Below are positions 25,901 through 33,417 of a stretch of DNA of 64,000 nucleotides, piece by piece. Below the pieces are notes generated by a model. The model was given only the letters and a program-made list of their open reading frames with translations. It had not been told where the DNA came from and ran no database searches. The stretch is taken from assembly GCA_014240065.1 (NCBI GenBank), contig JAAZXR010000003.1:62001-126000 (forward strand), read 5' to 3'. Position 1 is the first letter of the stretch. Each line of letters opens with the position of its first letter. The stretch is from Myxococcales bacterium (GTDB taxonomy: Bacteria; Myxococcota_A; Polyangia; Nannocystales; Nannocystaceae). A program made the position numbers and the translations under genes.

Positions 25901-26049
25901 CACGGTTCTGGCGCCGGCAGCTCCGGGAGCCCCCCTCCAGGCGCCGACGACGGCGGCTCTCCGCGCCCGACCGCTGAGACACCGAGGCCAACGAGCGAAC
26001 AAATCGCGACGCGCAAGATCCTGTGCAGAGGCCGGCGGGCGCGCCTCAC
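22978..26049 (-). CDS. TPR-rich membrane histidine kinase
   Basis: 1023 residues. A signal-anchor N-terminus and a Pro/Gly-rich linker precede about 550 residues of TPR-like repeats (QAAYEGGREATASGDFDAAE, then ELRNAVDASPWFPRAQYELG). One membrane helix follows (IAGVLIGLLLALLAWGGALV, near residue 670). The cytoplasmic end is a histidine kinase: IRHEVLKHNTSFL with His722 as the likely phospho-site, a long linker, then HATPase_c motifs: N-box DDILANVFRNSL near 920, SMMDRSPEPL for G1, and RGMGITADLLSRYDG for G2 near 985. The TPR part would face the periplasm and may sense envelope proteins. It sits between the activator and receiver genes in a tight operon, overlapping both. Confidence 0.85.
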   Translation of the reverse strand: MRRARRPLHRILRVAICSLVGLGVSAVGRGEPPSSAPGGGLPELPAPEPWPTRGLPDPEAPNTTSRDPAGVTDSDGEGEPPTENTSDGDTGQVDELERERERLREFEGVVLQGRRAASDERWREAITAYEAALLLYDNDPQVLRGLGHARFSSLKGGGCPERAIEDLLLLEVYDPRNLWLRERVDVLRWMAKCGDRYEAERLRIALEIAELPLGDQGRPASIDVEAAGLLWGKASRLEGISRDKMLDRVRGFLAQQAQTDERANVVAAAQTLFLRGEVARVTGDNVAALDAFSQLLSAYPKEPRVKALERVVEELEIQRSIAELAKSRGGRPTPEAQAAYEGGREATASGDFDAAERELRNAVDASPWFPRAQYELGQLLARRGRLTEAIEHLRLATVMEPTDYHAHMALGLVCFKEFKGARDDLAKKHFGVALRLRPDLYQLHFYLGELMSREEGAEEREAAQAHFRRFIAAAPPEDPMLDGAREALRDLQRSLTAPGPMEAAPVPPRAELERLDPDLQRRIDEAYVVGAEYGDWRRAQRLLLDARSSHPGVPALLNELAKVSLALGDETRARTYWEESLTQDAEQPEVHERLAIVSGPGVDADEHWEIAARQGSLRARYQLARRAFDGLRLVEASRHLDLYRRAAGPYELDWEQAEALAARTRTRLRSIAGVLIGLLLALLAWGGALVYRRYRGDSLAVVIEIAPKSVPEVARILSLIRHEVLKHNTSFLVDVGHDLSRGGDDAAARATTLFRRLFEGGAEEPAPDGEGAAPHDMERRGIYGRFLGYCQDLEAVARTHGRRLNLRRRDPVFGPMLTAFRRVKRRARDVRSPKSLSAAARKRLGQQLALDGAVLGREASEQLAGMVERRCLVEVDGELLRSIFHEVIQEQQFVGLDTRLVVGGLDIASVRIFRTDLDDILANVFRNSLASSRKYTEGPIELGISLTRELDEITALETLAISMMDRSPEPLTNEMLRGRYADRGMGITADLLSRYDGSIAVEPRETWSKAVVIRFFCVETTDD

Positions 26050-27707
26050 GACCGAACCCTTCGCTGGAGAACTCGAAGCCGAATCCCCAGTTGGTTCATG
26101 CGAAGCTGGACCTTGCGGCCCGCGCTCCCGTCCTCGAGCAGCAGCTCCGCGATCCGATCAAGATCGCCGTCATATTTCAGGTAGAGGCGCTCAAGATACT
26201 GCCGCTCCACATCGCAGCTGACCGCGTTGAGGCTCTCGTGCGCCCGGACGAGCACCTCCACCGCATCTTCGTCGCCTCCCGAGGCGTCCTCTTCGACGGA
26301 GAACCCCCTCAAGAGCTCGACGACGGTCTTCACCGGGAACGGCACGACGTCTGTGCGGATCGTGGCCGCGTTGGCTGAGACAGGGCTCGGAGCGCCCGCG
26401 TCCTCTACCAAGCTCACCAAGGTGAAGGTCACCAAATTGGAGAGCACCATCTCCAGCTGCCGAAAATTCCCGGGCCACTCGAACTCGCGCAAGCTCCCCG
26501 CGCTGCTCTTGTGCAGCAGGAATGTGAGTCGCCCTGGCTGCGCCGCCCCGGGCTTTTGGGTGACCACAGCCACCTCGAGGCCGTCCTCGCCGCTGGAGAG
26601 CCCGTGTCTGTGCGCGTACCTGGCGAGCAGGTCCTTGTTGTAGCCGTGGGCGCACACCCGCCGCAGGAAGTAGGCCAAGAGCTCCTCGAAGTCGTCCTTC
26701 CTGTCCCGTAAGCTCGGGAGACGCACCGCGGTCGCCGGGTTGAGCCGCATGAGCAGATCCTCGCGAAATCTCCCGTCGCGCACCATTAAGCCCAGGTCCT
26801 CGTTGGTGGCCACGACCAACTTCACGTCCGAGGAGTGCTCCTCCACCGATCCCACGGGCCGATACTTGTGGTCTTGCAAGACCAGCAGCAGCGACTTTTG
26901 AAGTTCGAGGCTGAGGTTACCTATCTCGTCCAAGAACAGGGTCCCGCCCTTGGCCCGCTCGATCACCCCTTCGCGATTTGCGGTGGCCCCGGTGTACGCG
27001 CCCTTGACCACGCCGAACAGGTGCGCCGCCATCAGCGACTCAGGCAGGGTCGAGAGATCCACGGCCACAAAATCACCGCTCCTGCCGGAGCGACGGTGGA
27101 TATGCTCGCGCGCGAGCAGGCTCTTTCCTGATCCGGTCGGGCCCGTGAGAATCAGCGGGAGCTGCCCTCGCGCGAGCACGCTCAAGCGCTGGCGGAGGCT
27201 CCGCATGACCCGCGTCGTGCCCCAATAGAAGGTCTCATCCTCCCTCGAGTCTTCTCGCTGCCTGAGGATCGACTGCACCTGTACGCGCAGCGCTCGCGCG
27301 TCGAGGTACTCGTCATCGAGGAGGTAGGTGTAGTCCTCGGCGTCCAAGCGCTCGGCGTCCAGCCCGATCGGCAGGTCCTCAACGGAGGTCATCACGACCA
27401 CCGGGAGATCCGGATAACCGGGCCGCAGGGCCTCAAGGATCTTGAACCCCTGGGTCCGTCGGAGTCGCTCTGTCACCTCGCGCTGGCTCCCCTTCAGGCC
27501 CGATTTGTCCGCCGGCAGCAGCTCCGCCTCCTCGATATTGAAATGGACGTCGAGCAACACCAGCTCGATCGGAACGGGAGACGACGCGAGACGCTCTTTC
27601 GCCTCGCGGAAGTTCCGGGCGGGTGGCACAAAGGTGTGCTCGGAGAGGTGCCTCTCGCACAGCTCGAGGTAGGTGTCTTCGTCGTCGATGATGAGGATAT
27701 TCGCCAT
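26046..27707 (-). CDS. sigma-54 activator with atypical receiver
   Basis: 553 residues from ATG 27707. The N-terminal receiver has acidic IIDDEDTYL, phospho-Asp53 in LVLLDVHF, and then a 32-residue stretch before QGFKILEALR, a larger loop than normal. The AAA+ domain is complete: GPTGSGKS (189-196), GAYTGA (236-241) for sigma-54 contact, GGTLFLDE (254-261) for Walker B, and RFREDLLMRLN near the arginine finger. A Fis-like HTH ends the protein (YDGDLDRIAELLLED, then MNQLGIRL). It activates sigma-54 promoters, and rpoN is in the same window. Target genes are unknown. Start overlap with the kinase (ATGA) and a 2-bp gap from the upstream gene mean tight coupling. Confidence 0.9.
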   Translation of the reverse strand: MANILIIDDEDTYLELCERHLSEHTFVPPARNFREAKERLASSPVPIELVLLDVHFNIEEAELLPADKSGLKGSQREVTERLRRTQGFKILEALRPGYPDLPVVVMTSVEDLPIGLDAERLDAEDYTYLLDDEYLDARALRVQVQSILRQREDSREDETFYWGTTRVMRSLRQRLSVLARGQLPLILTGPTGSGKSLLAREHIHRRSGRSGDFVAVDLSTLPESLMAAHLFGVVKGAYTGATANREGVIERAKGGTLFLDEIGNLSLELQKSLLLVLQDHKYRPVGSVEEHSSDVKLVVATNEDLGLMVRDGRFREDLLMRLNPATAVRLPSLRDRKDDFEELLAYFLRRVCAHGYNKDLLARYAHRHGLSSGEDGLEVAVVTQKPGAAQPGRLTFLLHKSSAGSLREFEWPGNFRQLEMVLSNLVTFTLVSLVEDAGAPSPVSANAATIRTDVVPFPVKTVVELLRGFSVEEDASGGDEDAVEVLVRAHESLNAVSCDVERQYLERLYLKYDGDLDRIAELLLEDGSAGRKVQLRMNQLGIRLRVLQRRVRS

Positions 27708-27709
27708 GA

Positions 27710-28132
27710 CTAGCCCCGCCGCGCCCGTTGAACGAGCTCGCGCAAGGACGCGCGAATCTCCCGCTGTGCCGCCAGCATGCGCATCCGAACCTCTTGATCG
27801 TCGAGCGCCGCTCCCGAGGTGAGCCGCTCGCCGAGCGACTCCATCCAGCGCACGTGCGCCTCGATGCGCCCGAGTTCTGGCGCCGACTGCTCGCGCTCCG
27901 CGGCGGTCATCCCTTCGACGCCAGCCTCGTAGATGACCCACGCCGGCCACCGGACCCCATCCCGCGTGGTGCGAGTGCCCAAGATGTCCCGCTGCACGGC
28001 GGCCGTGAGACGCGCGCTCCCGTCGCGCCATTCATCGTCGTCAAGGTTCGCGCTTTGCCACGCGACATACTTGCCGAGATCGTGTTTGAGCGACATGAGC
28101 CGCTCGGTCAGACTGCTCGAAAAACCTCCCAT
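27710..28132 (-). CDS. small H-box-like protein of the signalling operon
   Basis: 140 residues from ATG 28132 (ATG 28096 is an alternative). Helical and charged. The stretch LMSLKHDLGKYVAWQSANL places a His-Asp in a helix and resembles the kinase segment SLIRHEVLKHNTSFL in the same operon (position of His722), so this may be a stand-alone phosphotransfer or dimerisation four-helix bundle. This is inference from a short match. It lies between the winged-helix gene and the sigma-54 activator gene, starting 2 bp before the latter. No signal peptide or membrane helix. Confidence 0.5.
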   Translation of the reverse strand: MGGFSSSLTERLMSLKHDLGKYVAWQSANLDDDEWRDGSARLTAAVQRDILGTRTTRDGVRWPAWVIYEAGVEGMTAAEREQSAPELGRIEAHVRWMESLGERLTSGAALDDQEVRMRMLAAQREIRASLRELVQRARRG

Positions 28133-28176
28133 GCGCCGCTCCCAGCTTCGCGCACGCTGGCGAGCCACGCAAGCCC

Positions 28177-28611
28177 CTAGGGTGCGAGGTGATACCGAGT
28201 CCCGCGGGCGCGCCCGGTCGTGGTCACCTTGCCGACATCTTTCATCCACGAGAGATACCCTCGGAGCTCGTCGAGGTCGATGTTGAGGTCTTTGCTGAGT
28301 TGGCCAATGGTCCGAGGCTCCTCCGCGACAGCTTGCAGGATCGCGACGAACATCGCCCCCTCCACCGAGTCCTCGTCGGCGGATTCATCCATCTCAACAC
28401 GGACGGGCCGGCTCGACATTTTGTTCCCGAGGGCTTCCGTAATTTCCGCGAGATTCAACGCGCGGACCATGGGGCCCGCCTCGCTCGCGAGCAATTCCCC
28501 GATGGTCATGCTCGCTGGCATCTGCTCCAGCGTTCGTTGCGCCGCTTGCCGCAGACGAGATGTCTGCGTGTTTTGAAGGGCCGACTCAAAAAGTTGTGCG
28601 ATCTGAGACAT
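28177..28611 (-). CDS. winged-helix-like regulatory protein
   Basis: 144 residues, ATG 28611. The C-terminal half reads as a winged helix: MFVAILQAVAEEPRTIGQLSKDLNIDLDELRGYLSWMKDVGKVTTTG, with a recognition helix and short wing (TTGRARGTRYHL). The N-terminal 70 residues are helical with no recognised motif. It is the first gene of the operon that runs to the receiver, thioesterase and nuclease genes. It may bind DNA or an RNA polymerase partner and could control its own operon. No family name is certain. Confidence 0.6.
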   Translation of the reverse strand: MSQIAQLFESALQNTQTSRLRQAAQRTLEQMPASMTIGELLASEAGPMVRALNLAEITEALGNKMSSRPVRVEMDESADEDSVEGAMFVAILQAVAEEPRTIGQLSKDLNIDLDELRGYLSWMKDVGKVTTTGRARGTRYHLAP

Positions 28612-29069
28612 GGGTACAGCGTCTACCTTTCGTCAAACAATGCCCCGTGGCGGGACATGGGGAACATGATCATTGGGGAGCGAAAGTGCAACCCCAAGAG
28701 GGTGTTTTTATTTCCCGAAACTCCGGGGCACGCAAGAAGACTAGCTAGGTATAAAACCGGACCTGCAGCCTCTAAGGCTGCGATCCTGAGGGTACCGTGC
28801 CACCAGTCGCGGGCGCCCGCAAGTCCCGTGGGTGTGCATGAATTGCACGTGTCGCGCAGCGTGACACTTCGACGGCGGTCGATGGATCGTTCTAGAACGG
28901 CGAGCGTCTTCTGAAGCGGGGGTAATGTGGTTCACCGCGGATACCCATCAAGGGCTGTGTACACGCGCCCGCCCTCGCGTGAGCGCGGGGAGCGACATCG
29001 CACCCGGCGATGCCCAGCGAACCGCCGGCGTTCAAATCGAGGCACGCGGAGGTTTCCCATCGCTAAAAT
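28612..29069. other. 458-bp gap upstream of the signalling operon
   Basis: The leader and promoter region of the minus-strand operon starting at 28611, and the region after the EGF-like lipoprotein gene. It holds the hairpins GCAGCC/GGCTGC at 28765-28781, GTGCA/TGCAC at about 28834-28848 and GTGTC/GACAC near 28849-28867, plus a 12-bp palindrome at 28888. No -24/-12 sigma-54 promoter was found by eye. Confidence 0.6.
28888..28899. promoter_or_regulatory. 12-bp palindrome CGTTCTAGAACG
   Basis: A perfect palindrome in the gap upstream of the signalling operon, about 277 bp from its first ATG. Its size suits a dimeric repressor. It does not match the deltaproteobacterial LexA box. Function unknown. 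Confidence 0.3.
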
Positions 29070-29582
29070 TTAACCGCAGGTGAGAAATCCCGCGTCCACT
29101 GTATACGGCCCACATTCGAACCGGAATGGAGCCCCACAGCCCAGCTCGCCGTCGAGGCCTACCCCCCAACTCAGCTCGCCCGCCTGGGCGCCAAAACACA
29201 CGATCTCTCCGGAGGCGCATCGGATCTCGTGGATGGTGTCCACATTGTATCCAGCGGTAAATAATGTGGAGTTCGTGGGCCAGGTCGTGGCGTAGTCCTG
29301 GCTGAACAGCCGGAATTCCACGTCGAGCCCGTCGTCGCAAAGATCGGTCACCAGCACCGACATGAGCGGCTCACACCCAACATCTGCAACCCCACCATAG
29401 CCGGGGTGGCAAGAGCACAGCCCCTGGTCGCAGTAGGCGTTGGCCCCGCAGGTCACCGCGTAACACTCGGAGGTCGACTCGTCCACGTACAAAATGCAGC
29501 CGAGCATTCCGCCCAGTCCAAGGGCGAGGACGCCGAGCGCGCACCGCATCATCGTTGAGTACTTGTTGGCATCTTTGGGCAT
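29070..29582 (-). CDS. lipoprotein with EGF-like cysteine motif
   Basis: 170 residues. Lipoprotein signal: MMRCALGVLALGLGGMLGC with Cys as the lipidated residue. Next comes ECYAVTCGANAYCDQGLCSCHPGY, a six-cysteine EGF-like pattern. The rest is a short beta-rich domain with paired cysteines (CASGEIVC, ECGPY). EGF-like repeats are common in secreted proteins of myxobacteria, usually for extracellular contact; no partner is seen here. It is the only gene between the signalling operon and bioA, from which it diverges. Confidence 0.65.
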   Translation of the reverse strand: MPKDANKYSTMMRCALGVLALGLGGMLGCILYVDESTSECYAVTCGANAYCDQGLCSCHPGYGGVADVGCEPLMSVLVTDLCDDGLDVEFRLFSQDYATTWPTNSTLFTAGYNVDTIHEIRCASGEIVCFGAQAGELSWGVGLDGELGCGAPFRFECGPYTVDAGFLTCG

Positions 29583-29740
29583 CGACTGTCGCCACCTCTC
29601 GTCGGCCAGATCGTAGCGTGCTCGCGGTGCTTACGCCACCCGCACTCCGCATCCGCGTCGATCCTCACCCAACCGCCCCCGGGCGCCCGCTCTCCTAAGA
29701 ACCCGCAACCCCACGCCTCCGTGGGCTATGCTCGCCGAGC

Positions 29741-31075
29741 ATGGAGGACCTCCGAGCCAAGGACGCGCGGGTGCTGTGGCATCCTGCCACCCACTTTGGG
29801 GATCTTGAGCGCCTCCCGCCGCTCCCGGTCGCCCGCGCCAAAGGCAGCTTCTTGTACGACGTCGAAGGGCGTCCGATCTTGGACGCCATCTCCTCTTGGT
29901 GGACGGCGCTGCACGGCCACTGTCATCCGCGCATCGTCGCCGCGATGACCGAACAAGTCGGCACACTCGACCACGTGATGTTCGCCGGCTTCACCCATGA
30001 GCCCGCCATCGGCCTCGCCGAGCAGCTCCTCGACATGGCGCCGCCGGGCTACGGCAAGGTGTTCTTTAGTGACTCAGGATCGTCGGCGGTCGAGATCGCC
30101 ATGAAGCTCAGCTTCCAAGCGCGGCTCCAAGGCGGCGAGCGCGGGCGCGGCCGATTCGCGGCGCTTAAAAACAGCTACCACGGCGAGACGCTCGGCGCCC
30201 TCGCGCTCTCTGCCAACGACGACTACCGGGCGACCTTCTCGCCGCTCCTCGTCGACGTGACGTTCTTGCCTTCCCCGAGCGTGCCGGCGCATCGGCACGA
30301 GGATCTCTCCAGCGACGCGGGCGCAGATTCACCCGAGGCCGACGAGGCGGTGGCGTCGCTCCGCGCGCACGGCCACGAGCTCACCGCGCTGATCATCGAG
30401 CCCATCGTGCAGTGCGCTGGCAAGATGCGCATGCCCGGGGCCGGGTTCATCCGACGAATCACGCAAGAAGCTCAAGCCCTAGGCGTCCACGTCATCGCCG
30501 ATGAGATCGCGGTCGCCTTCGGCCGCACCGGCCGGCTGTTCGCGTCAGAGTGGGTGGGCGTGACCCCGGACCTGATGTGTCTCAGCAAGGGCCTCTCGGG
30601 CGGCATGTTGCCCCTCGCCTGCACGCTGGTCCGCGAGGGGCTCGAGGATGTATTTCGCGGCCACCCCTCGCGCTCTTTCATGCACAGCCACACCTTCACC
30701 GCGAACCCCGTCGCGTGCGCCGCCGGCCTCGCCAGCCTCGCCTTGCTCCGCGAGGAGCGGATCCCCGCCATGGAGGGGCAGGTCGCGGCGCTCGGAGCCG
30801 CCGCCGACGACGTCGCGCGAGCCTGCGCAGCCATCGGCGCTCACCGCCAAGCGGGCATGATCGTCGCGTTTGATCTCGACCGTGACGCCGCGCACCCCGG
30901 GCCTGTCGACGGGCGCATCTCATTGAGCGTCCGAGAGGCCGCGCTCAAGCGTGGCGTGCTGCTGCGCCCGCTCCATGACACGGTCTACTGGATGCCGCCC
31001 CTGAACATCTCTCCCTCGGAGCTCTCGCTGCTTTCCGAGGTCACCGTCGACGCGGTCAACGAGGTGATGGGTTGA
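29741..31075 (+). CDS. bioA: adenosylmethionine-8-amino-7-oxononanoate aminotransferase
   Basis: 444 residues. A class III PLP aminotransferase in biotin synthesis that converts KAPA to DAPA using S-adenosylmethionine. The BioA-type SSWWTALHGHCHPRI near the N-terminus carries the paired Trp-Trp that sets it apart from other class III enzymes. LIIEPIVQCAGKMRMPG and VIADEIAVAFGRTG contain the PLP-Asp, and LSKGLSGGMLPL the Schiff-base Lys. Length is normal. No other biotin genes are nearby. Its stop overlaps the TTG start of a lipoprotein gene downstream. The biotin carboxylase at 59571 is a biotin-dependent enzyme of the window. Confidence 0.9.
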   Translation: MEDLRAKDARVLWHPATHFGDLERLPPLPVARAKGSFLYDVEGRPILDAISSWWTALHGHCHPRIVAAMTEQVGTLDHVMFAGFTHEPAIGLAEQLLDMAPPGYGKVFFSDSGSSAVEIAMKLSFQARLQGGERGRGRFAALKNSYHGETLGALALSANDDYRATFSPLLVDVTFLPSPSVPAHRHEDLSSDAGADSPEADEAVASLRAHGHELTALIIEPIVQCAGKMRMPGAGFIRRITQEAQALGVHVIADEIAVAFGRTGRLFASEWVGVTPDLMCLSKGLSGGMLPLACTLVREGLEDVFRGHPSRSFMHSHTFTANPVACAAGLASLALLREERIPAMEGQVAALGAAADDVARACAAIGAHRQAGMIVAFDLDRDAAHPGPVDGRISLSVREAALKRGVLLRPLHDTVYWMPPLNISPSELSLLSEVTVDAVNEVMG

Positions 31076-32478
31076 GATGGAGACGCGCCGGGCGAGGCTG
31101 CCCCCTCACCTCGGTCGCGGCAGGAGCCGCGGGGTTGCTCGCGAGCGCTGGTGGGTGCCAAGTCCAGCCCTTGACCGTCGATGTCGAGATCTCTCTCACC
31201 GCCGACCACGCCTCCGCGCGCCGCTGTCCTGACGGGCAAGCGCTCGCGTCTACCGTCATCCGTGAGTGGACCCAGGTGGGGTCCCAACCCCGCGCAGTTC
31301 TCCACACGTCCTCCCCCACCGCGGGGACGTGGTGGCTCGAGGACGTGCTCAACCCTGACGCGGGTTCCATACCCGTGACGGTCCAGCTGGTGTTCGCTGA
31401 GGACGACGAACAGCTCCCCTCCATCACCGTCAACACCTCAGCCTGGAACGCCTGGTTTAGCGAGGCCGGGTGGACGCTCTACAAGCACCCAGACAGCGCC
31501 ATGGTGTGGACAATCCTCGCCAACGGCTCCATCGGACTCCAGGTCTGCCGCACAGATCTAAGCGCCGAAGTGCCGGAGACGAGATGCGGAGACTTTAGCC
31601 AACCCCCGGCTACGTCGGGAGCCTCGAGTTGGCACCGCACAATTAGGATGGTGGAGGGAGTTCCGTACTTGATGGCGATGAAGCGCGTCGCCGTCCCGTA
31701 TGACGACGGATGGTACTGCACGGGAAATCTCCAGGGCTCCGAGGCGGACGAGAACGAACCGCCAAGCGAGATTCCATTTTGTATCTATCGAATCGTGGAG
31801 GGATTCTCCAAATTACTCGACCTCACGGAGGCGCGGGAGGGGGACCTCTGGCTCGGTGCAGACAGCGATCTGCTGTGGGAGATCGACCCTGGCGATCCGA
31901 TCTCCATGGCCGCGTCCATGCCTACGGGCGCCGAAGGGGAGGCTGTGGTCTTGGCCGACTTGGGCGCCGCGAGCGGACGCGCCTCTCCACATATTACGCG
32001 CTTGACGGCCGATGGAAACGGTCAGTTGCAGCGTGGGGACGTCAGCGCAGGCGTCGACTCCCTTCCGACCAACCTGGTCCCTACGACATGGAATCTACAG
32101 CTCGGGGAGACGCCGTCCCGCTTCGTCGTCGCCCAAACCCACCAAGAGTCCAGCGGTGGGTATCAGCTCAATCTGTACTTCGCGGACTCCTTTGACCTCG
32201 TCTGGAAATCGAAGACCGTGGAACGGCAGATCCCCGCGGACCCGTCGTCGATCGCCCCGCTGTTGTTGCAGCTCGAGGACTTCCCGATCACTGTGAGCGT
32301 GCTCGATGGACAGCTCCAACGAGTCGACGGAGCGACGCCGCTCGAGCCCCTCGCCCCCGCCGTTGACGCCCTCACGATCGCGCAAGCGGGTCCAAGCCAC
32401 ATCCTCATCCGTTACGTGGACGACACCGCGACCCTGCTGAGGGTGACGTGCGAGCCCTCGAACGCCCCTAACCGGTGA
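31072..32478 (+). CDS. lipoprotein of unknown function
   Basis: 468 residues, TTG start overlapping the bioA stop (TTGA), with GAGG eight bases before it. A basic start, a hydrophobic stretch (SVAAGAAGLLASAGGC) and lipobox Cys fit a lipoprotein. The rest is mostly beta-rich with acidic loops (EIDPGDPISMAASMPTG, LFVLADLGAASGR-like) and no recognised domain. Translational coupling to bioA is probably incidental. It overlaps, tail to tail, the cNMP-binding gene by 11 bp. Confidence 0.65.
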   Translation: MRWRRAGRGCPLTSVAAGAAGLLASAGGCQVQPLTVDVEISLTADHASARRCPDGQALASTVIREWTQVGSQPRAVLHTSSPTAGTWWLEDVLNPDAGSIPVTVQLVFAEDDEQLPSITVNTSAWNAWFSEAGWTLYKHPDSAMVWTILANGSIGLQVCRTDLSAEVPETRCGDFSQPPATSGASSWHRTIRMVEGVPYLMAMKRVAVPYDDGWYCTGNLQGSEADENEPPSEIPFCIYRIVEGFSKLLDLTEAREGDLWLGADSDLLWEIDPGDPISMAASMPTGAEGEAVVLADLGAASGRASPHITRLTADGNGQLQRGDVSAGVDSLPTNLVPTTWNLQLGETPSRFVVAQTHQESSGGYQLNLYFADSFDLVWKSKTVERQIPADPSSIAPLLLQLEDFPITVSVLDGQLQRVDGATPLEPLAPAVDALTIAQAGPSHILIRYVDDTATLLRVTCEPSNAPNR

Positions 32479-33307
32479 CCTTGAGATTCGTCGCGGCGAC
32501 GCGCCTCGCCAGGGTCTTCGCGAGGTCGACCGCGAGCGACGGTCTGCTGGCGAGCAGGGCCCGAAAATCATCACCGGAGACGCGTTGAACCAGGCACACC
32601 CCCTGCGCGATCACGTCGGCGCTCCTCGGCGCTCCGGTCAACAACGACATCTCGCCGAACATCTCATCCGAGTTGATCGTGGCGAGCTCGATGCCCTGAC
32701 ACTTGACCGACGCTTGCCCCATGACCATCACCAAGACGTCGGTGTCGTCGCTGCCTTGGCTCAATATGACCTCACCATCTTCGTAGCGCTTGAGTTCGCT
32801 CGCCGGCTCCACGCGCTTCGCCGACGCGGCGGCGCACAGCCCGGCCATCACCTCTTCATAACACTGCAGCGTGCGCAAGCTGGACTCGGCGAACTCGGGG
32901 TCCGCCGTCATACACGCGGCGAAATCCGCCGCCGAGCACACCGAGAGCTCCGTGACAAAATCACTCTCCGCGAGGATCCCCACCCGTGAGCGTGGATAGC
33001 TCACGAGATCACCGTCCATAAAGAAGCGGATCAGCTTGCCGTCCTGCGACAGCTTGAGCATGCCGTCGTCGATAAAGACGACATCTCCACCAAACCGCGT
33101 CATGAGATCGACGCCGGCCTCGAGGCGCTCAGGCCTCAAGAACTGGGTCAGGCGCCCACGCATGGTGGACGATTGGGACCGCGCCTCTTCGGCGAGATTT
33201 TCAAGGAGCTCAGGGACTTCGAGGGTAGAGAGCAAAGGCTGGACCTCAGACACGGACATCGCCCGCAGAGCAGCGCGCTGTAGCGCGGAACCGGGCTCGC
33301 GCGTCAT
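32468..33307 (-). CDS. cyclic-nucleotide-binding-domain protein
   Basis: 279 residues from ATG 33307 with GGAGG nearby. The C-terminal 130 residues are a cNMP-binding domain: RYEDGEVILSQGSDDTDVLV, VMGQASVKC, DEMFGEMSLLTGAPRSADVI, with the GEMSLLTG + R cassette that binds the phosphate. The N-terminal half (LSTLEVPELLENLAEEARSQ... and the FGGDVVFIDDGMLKL strand) may be a second, degenerate cNMP fold. There is no DNA-binding domain, so it is probably a signalling adaptor sensing cAMP or cGMP. Standalone gene; converges on the bioA-linked lipoprotein gene. Confidence 0.8.
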   Translation of the reverse strand: MTREPGSALQRAALRAMSVSEVQPLLSTLEVPELLENLAEEARSQSSTMRGRLTQFLRPERLEAGVDLMTRFGGDVVFIDDGMLKLSQDGKLIRFFMDGDLVSYPRSRVGILAESDFVTELSVCSAADFAACMTADPEFAESSLRTLQCYEEVMAGLCAAASAKRVEPASELKRYEDGEVILSQGSDDTDVLVMVMGQASVKCQGIELATINSDEMFGEMSLLTGAPRSADVIAQGVCLVQRVSGDDFRALLASRPSLAVDLAKTLARRVAATNLKVTG

Positions 33308-33417
33308 TTCACGCCTCCGAAGACCACTCAGATCGTAAAGAGTCCCTTTTGTGGACGCCCCACGCGAGAAGTGGCGCGCTCGCGGCAACCCGCTCTCGCT
33401 GGCGCCGCGCGGGGATG

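Noticed and set aside
28760-28830. Sigma-54 promoter at TGGCACGGTACCC on the minus strand
   Set aside because: The -24-like TGGCACG is present but no TTGC follows at the right distance.
28888-28899. LexA/SOS box at CGTTCTAGAACG
   Set aside because: It is a neat palindrome but does not match the deltaproteobacterial LexA pattern; the neighbouring genes are not SOS genes.
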